64,000 nucleotides of DNA, from assembly GCA_018417955.1 (NCBI GenBank), contig JACTVC010000009.1, positions 1,426,001-1,490,000 on the forward strand, in the 5' to 3' direction. Both the position numbers and the translations under genes were made by a program. The DNA comes from Laccaria trichodermophora (lineage: Eukaryota; Basidiomycota; Agaricomycetes; Agaricales; Hydnangiaceae). The notes beneath the pieces are model-generated. The model ran no database searches. It was not told where the DNA came from and saw nothing but the letters and a program-made list of their open reading frames with translations. Below, piece by piece: positions 59,381 through 64,000 of this stretch (position 1 is the stretch's first letter; each line of letters starts with the position of its first letter).

Positions 59381-62300
59381 TCTTCCGAGATCAATGTAAC
59401 GTCTGCGCAAGAATCAAGCCTGAGATCGATTTTACTGTTCTCCAATCCTGCTACCCATCCTTTCGTCGATAGGACCGATACTCCCAAGGACGATAGACCT
59501 GGTGGCGACTGGCGTTTCTTGCAAAGGCGAATTGGCTTTGGATCGTATGGAGGTGGGGGCAGATCTTCGGGAATTGTTGCATTCACGATCTCTGGATGGC
59601 GGGTGTCTTGGTGAGTTTCTTTCGCTTCGGCTTTGTGAGCGTTATTGGCTTCCTTTTCTGAAAGGTTCTGATCCTCGAAGTCCATTGGATCATCTATCTC
59701 ATCTATGTGTACCAACAGATGCTTAGGAGAGGTCGGTTTTCTTCGTGCCGCGATCCAGTCTTCGTCCTCTACCTCCTCCATACAGGCTCGCTTTTCTTGT
59801 GGCGTCTCTTTTCGCGTTTGCTCGTCTTCCGGCGGAGTGGGATGTTTGCTGGGTGCTGGCCTCGCCCTTGTCGGTTCTACGAACGAAGCGTCGCAATCAT
59901 CCTTGTGCTGCAATATATGTGAATTGCTTTTTGGTCGGTTTCTATGTTCCTCCCAAAACTCATCTTCTATCTCTTCCATAGAGACAGCTGCCGTCTTGGG
60001 CGATATCCCGGTCTTACGCTCGTAGTAGCACTGATCCTTCGCGCTACTACAAACAGCCGACTCAAAACCCTTCTCCAATTTCGCTTGATCGACCTGCAGT
60101 GAAGCTACGCGCTGGGTCAATAGAATGCTGTACGCACTCTGATAGTATTCTTCCTCTTGTACGTGCTTTGTTTCGTTACTGTAACCCGATTTCGAGGTTT
60201 TTTCTAGGTAAACCGACCAATCAGGGCACTCCTTGTCCCAATGGTTGTTACTACCGCAACATTTGCACGGTGATGGGGGCAGGCGACCCATCTTTGTGGT
60301 GACGTGGTCGTTTTTCGAAAACATGTAGCCTCCAGGTGGCGGTGGGCGCTGCCTCTTCTTTAAGACTTGATATACTTCTGCTAACACGGCGTCCACATTC
60401 GCGAGAGCTTCCTGAGAAATTGATTGACTAGTATAGGTTTCCTTAGGGCTCGTTTCTATCGGACCCGCTTCGTCTTCGTTGTATGCCAAGTTGACCCTTC
60501 GGTTCTGCGGAAAGTTATGGAACTTAGCCCTGTCTAAAGAGTATCCCATTCTACAAAGTGTAGATACTAAGTTCTCTGAAGTAATCACGTTTGTCGCTTG
60601 CGAGCGGCTCTTTGACGCTTCCAAGAGGGAGGATTCGTGTTCTGCCGCTTTAGTGTATAGTACAGAGGACGATTTTATATTTTCCAGGATTAAGATAGTC
60701 CTCCAGGCTAATGGTGCTCTGGCCATAACTAAGTGGACTTCCAAGGGCCCCCCATCGTCCGATTTTGCTAGCATTCTGGTATACATTATGCGGCGAGCTA
60801 TGAATGACTTAGGTAGTTCCGACTCATGACCTGGCTGTCGGAAGAATTGAGCCTTATACTCCTCTCCGATGTCGAACTGCCAGTTACGACCTAGATATCC
60901 CTCTTTGATTCCTTTCAGGTAATCTACCCAATGGCCGCGCATGCGAGTTTGCTCTTCGGAAGGTAAAGTGGAAAACCAGTGTTGTACGTCCGATCCTTCC
61001 TTTAATTTTAGCCAAAGCCAGTATCCTAACGCTGTTGGGATGTACCCTCCCAAGGAGGCTTGTTGTTGAACCTTCCAAAAGTATTCGATTGCAGTCTTGG
61101 GGTTACCGTCCCAGGTTGGTAAGTCTTCTTGTTTTAGCTTCGAATCAATTGTTGGCGCGATTCGACCGTATGGGATATCTACGCTATCTACTGACCGCTG
61201 ACGCCTGTGTCTTCTTGACCCAGAATGGGTGCTACCTGAAGACGAGCGATGTGAGCTACCACCGTCGGTATCATCCCCCCCATCGTCATCCGGTGGCGGT
61301 CTTCTCCTCCTCGGTCGCGGAGTCGATGATCGCCTCCTCCGAGGTCTAGGGGTGCGTGAGCGTCTCCGGCGACTGTGACTTCGGCGAGCTCTTCGTGATC
61401 TGGATGAGTGATCATCGTCATCGCTGCTCGATGGCTCGTCTGGCTCATGCCCACTCTCTCTTCGACCTCGACGCTCTATGCGGTCTCGTCTTCCGTTCGA
61501 ACGGGAGCTCGCTCTGGATTCGGTTTTATCTGGTTTATGGGCCGCCTCAGGAACTTGTGGCTTGTCTGCCATATGCGGAGGTCGTTCCCTGTTCTCCCAA
61601 TTCTTCACTGTCGGAGGTGCGAGGGGCGTGGCTATTCCTAACAATATGTTAGGTTCTGTAGGAGGTTTCGAGGTGCCTGGTTGCTTAACGCGATTACTCT
61701 CGCCTGGGCCTACAAACCATGCATTGGAACTCTTGAAAGGTGTGTCCATGCCCATCCATACTGACGATTGCGCAGCGGGCTTAGACGTGTCTTGATGCTC
61801 CTTTTCTTTTCCTTTCGAAGCTTTCCTTTCTTCCTTAATCTCTGTTTCTTGTGACTGTCCCGCCTTATGTTCCGAAAAAGCGTTTTTTAGGGCTTCGGGC
61901 ATTGGCAGTATGTCCAGCCATGAACGCGTATTTTCCAGCGCGCGCTGCCCCTCCTGAGAGAGCTGTTCCTTGTGGTGTGGAATTTGCTGATATAAGTAAT
62001 GAAGTTTCTTGTCGGGTTCCGTCATATCCTGTAGAGGTTGGTAAAGCTCGGGCAGCGTGGACAACGGGGACAAAACTGGGTTGGAATCCATAGGCAGTTG
62101 GTATTCCGTAATGTACTTCCTCCAGGCCTTTGTACCTAGCTCGACTCTATGTCGTAATGCCAGCCATGCTGCACGCAATTGTGCCAAGCTTGAAGTTCCC
62201 CTCAAAATTGGCGTCAACGTGTCTCCTGGGTCAACCTTGAAGTACTTAGTACGTTCAGCAATGAGACCCGCTGCACGCTCTAGGAAAATCTGTTGCTCCG

Positions 62301-63198
62301 TGACTACCGTAGTTATCCTGTCCAAGTCCAAAGCGTTCAAATGGTATCGAGATAGTCCTTTTTCCCTGACGAGTCCTCTATCTACTACCATTTCTTCTGA
62401 TAATTCGGTGATATCCAGCACCAGACCGACGTTGGTCTGCGTGGGGACGACCGCCGTGTCTAGATCGTTGGCCTCGCCTGCTTCGCCTGAATACTCGCGC
62501 ATCAGCTTTGCCATTGGCGAGTTTTCGAAGCCATTCTCCATTCCCAATCTGTAAGAGCGTTCGGCCTCCATTTCGACTTTGACAATCGGCTCTACTGGTC
62601 GACCAGTTGTGGGTGGTGGGGAGGTTTGATGTTCGTCCGTCGTATGGCTAGCGGTGAGTGGTTGTGACGGGGTGTGGTCCCGTTTCTTTGACGCTTTGAA
62701 TTCACCGCTCACGTGTATGCTGGATAGCGTGGTGGAGGTCTGAGAAGGGGTTGCTGCTGAGAAGTTGAGGGTGTGTATAGGGGAGGTTGGGGTGTTGTTG
62801 AAACTGTTGAGGAGTTCTGCGCTTCGAGGGGTGAGGGAAGTTTTTGAACGGAAAGGGGCCGATCTTGCTATAGCTTCCACGTGTGCTTTCTTGTGTGAAT
62901 TTGACGAAAGCTCCTGGGACGTTGATTTGTTCGATCTGTTCGACGTAAGCTTGGTAGTCGATTTTTTTGGAGATGCCGAACGTGACGCTGAACGTGAAGC
63001 GGGGGGAGTCGATTTAACGGAGACCGCGGGGGTTGATTTGGCAGAACCCGCTCGGGTAAACGAGTAGGATGGCCTTGTGGTAGTGACTCCGCTGAGGTTT
63101 CTCTTAGTCGATGGAAGAACTGCGCTAATCGGATCGGTTGACGGTGCGTCTGTAATCGTCAAGTCGGCCAGGGCGCGTTGAGTTCCCACAGTGTCCAC
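59381..63198 (-). pseudogene. gag: Gypsy gag and protease start, interrupted
   Basis: An uninterrupted frame of about 1270 codons. The N-terminal 400 residues are Ser/Thr/Pro-rich. An Arg/Ser/Asp-rich stretch (near 61200-61500) precedes a capsid-like region (LPTWDGNPKTAIEYFWKVQQ, HWFSTLP, SFIARRIMYTRML). A CCHC zinc knuckle (CKCCGSNNHWDKEC, about 60230-60273, near residue 980) binds RNA. The end is the retropepsin active site, LRLDSCADVTLISEEF. It is cut there by KDZ element 2. The two halves are in the same frame relative to the duplicated GTTCTTC, so gag and pol formed one reading frame before the insertion. The first codon at 63198 is GTG, with no in-frame ATG upstream, so the true start is uncertain; a spliced or upstream start is possible. 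Confidence 0.85.
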
Positions 63199-64000
63199 CT
63201 TTGAAGCAGGTGTTCTGTGAGTTTCTATAGTAACTTGCTATCAACGCGTAATCCTGACGAACATTCAGTGAGACAGAGGGAAAGGTGTGATGACTCTCTT
63301 TCGTAAGAAGACGGTCGGCGGGCGTATCCAAGAAGAGGTTGAGTAAGCTCTGGAAATCCGGGGCGGCAACCTCTTCTACTTTCCGGGAAATCCACGGAAA
63401 GTTGGATATCGGATGCTAAAGGGGTGCACGTAGTTACTGATTGAGGTAACGCTTCACTGGGCAGTAGAAGCGTTAGCGAGGGACTCTGAACTACACCACT
63501 TACTTTCTGAAGGTAGAAGTACGGTAAAACGTCCCTTCTGATACGCAAAATGCAGTGGTGGTGAGAGTAAAGAATCGATGATATATCTCGTGTCAACAAC
63601 GTGTACAGAATACTAGAGGCATGTGATCTAGCGTGACTCTGTGTGACACCATACTAAGTGTAAAGTGAGTTCAATCAGTGGAAAGTATATAAATGTAATA
63701 TGAGTGAATGAAGGAGTTGAATCCTACATTACACCACCCCTGAATGATCCAGTTTCACTTTCTTTCTGCTCTCCTGTAAGAACGACTGATCCGTTCACTC
63801 TGTAATTTTATGTATGGTACCTAGAGATGTGTTTCATGAAATGAATGTATATTTTATACTCATAACTTCGAACTAGCAACATAGAATGAGGTGATACAGT
63901 GACCGCATTTAGCAAAAATCTGGTGTTTCAAAAATGTCGAGCTTTGTAACTCAATCATAAGATGATCTCGCAGCTCAGAACTTGCACAAACCTCAAATTT
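63199..64000 (-). other. Gypsy leader and probable 5' LTR
   Basis: Read on the minus strand, TGTAATGTAGG at about 63738 is preceded by purine-rich CAGGGGTGG. It is followed by a TATA-like TTTATATA near 63690. This fits an LTR start, but LTR length, its other border and the primer-binding site could not be fixed, and no second LTR is in the window for comparison. Beyond 63740 I see no gene. Confidence 0.35.

Larger units (their letters stand above)
44188..63198 (-). mobile_element. Ty3/Gypsy retrotransposon, split and 3'-truncated
   Basis: Gag and protease lie at 59381-63198 and pol at 44188-47557. They are separated by CxC2-KDZ element 2, which carries a GAAGAAC duplication on both sides. 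The 3' part, from inside the integrase, is lost at the junction with KDZ element 1, so no 3' LTR is present. The 5' side continues past 63198 into a leader and probable LTR. Confidence 0.87.

Overview
The window is repeat-rich DNA from a filamentous fungus, almost certainly a mushroom-forming basidiomycete (Agaricomycetes). The evidence is the many ~45-60 bp introns with GT..AG borders, the KDZ transposases with CxC2 or CxC5/CxC6-like cysteine clusters, and lineage-specific hypothetical families typical of that class. I see no rRNA, tRNA or CRISPR. Most of the 64 kb is nested transposons; the ordinary genes are confined to about 0-3.3 kb and 21-25 kb. All identifications come from reading motifs, not from searches.

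Layout. 0-3.4 kb: a minus-strand AT-hook gene of unknown function. 3416-20887: a 17.5 kb foldback element with two ~4.4 kb inverted arms, flanked by a 7-bp duplication (GTGTTAG). Inside its loop sits a complete 6.5 kb KDZ element (9299-15790, 8-bp duplication GGATAGGC). That element carries a CxC5/CxC6-type transposase, a partner gene, GGAATCC-rich ends and a leader with a repeated hairpin cassette. 21.1-25 kb: an F-box-like gene with an in-frame stop, and a multi-exon gene of unknown function. 25-28.7 kb: hairpins, a 195-bp tandem duplication and a ~160-bp satellite split by a 756-bp hAT-like miniature element. 28.9-32.1 kb: a hAT transposon missing its 3' end.

32116-44187 and 47565-59373 are two related ~10-12 kb CxC2-KDZ elements. 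Each has ~90-110 bp terminal inverted repeats, inward-facing subterminal arrays of 33/34-bp repeats, and three genes: the transposase, a proline-rich accessory gene, and a divergently transcribed partner gene. The second element lies inside the gag-pol of a Ty3/Gypsy retrotransposon (44188-63198, minus strand). Its transposase is itself broken by a 1.7 kb non-autonomous relative of the CxC5/CxC6 element. The first element is flanked by hAT on one side and Gypsy integrase on the other, with no target duplication, so it marks a rearrangement junction.

How the parts may work together (inference). The intact CxC2-KDZ transposase of the first element could act on both CxC2 elements. The intact CxC5/CxC6 transposase could move the 1.7 kb derivative. 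The subterminal arrays are plausible transposase-binding sites. The accessory protein of the second element appears to end in an RNase H1 N-terminal (Cauli_VI-like) domain, suggesting RNA:DNA hybrid binding; the first element's version lacks it.
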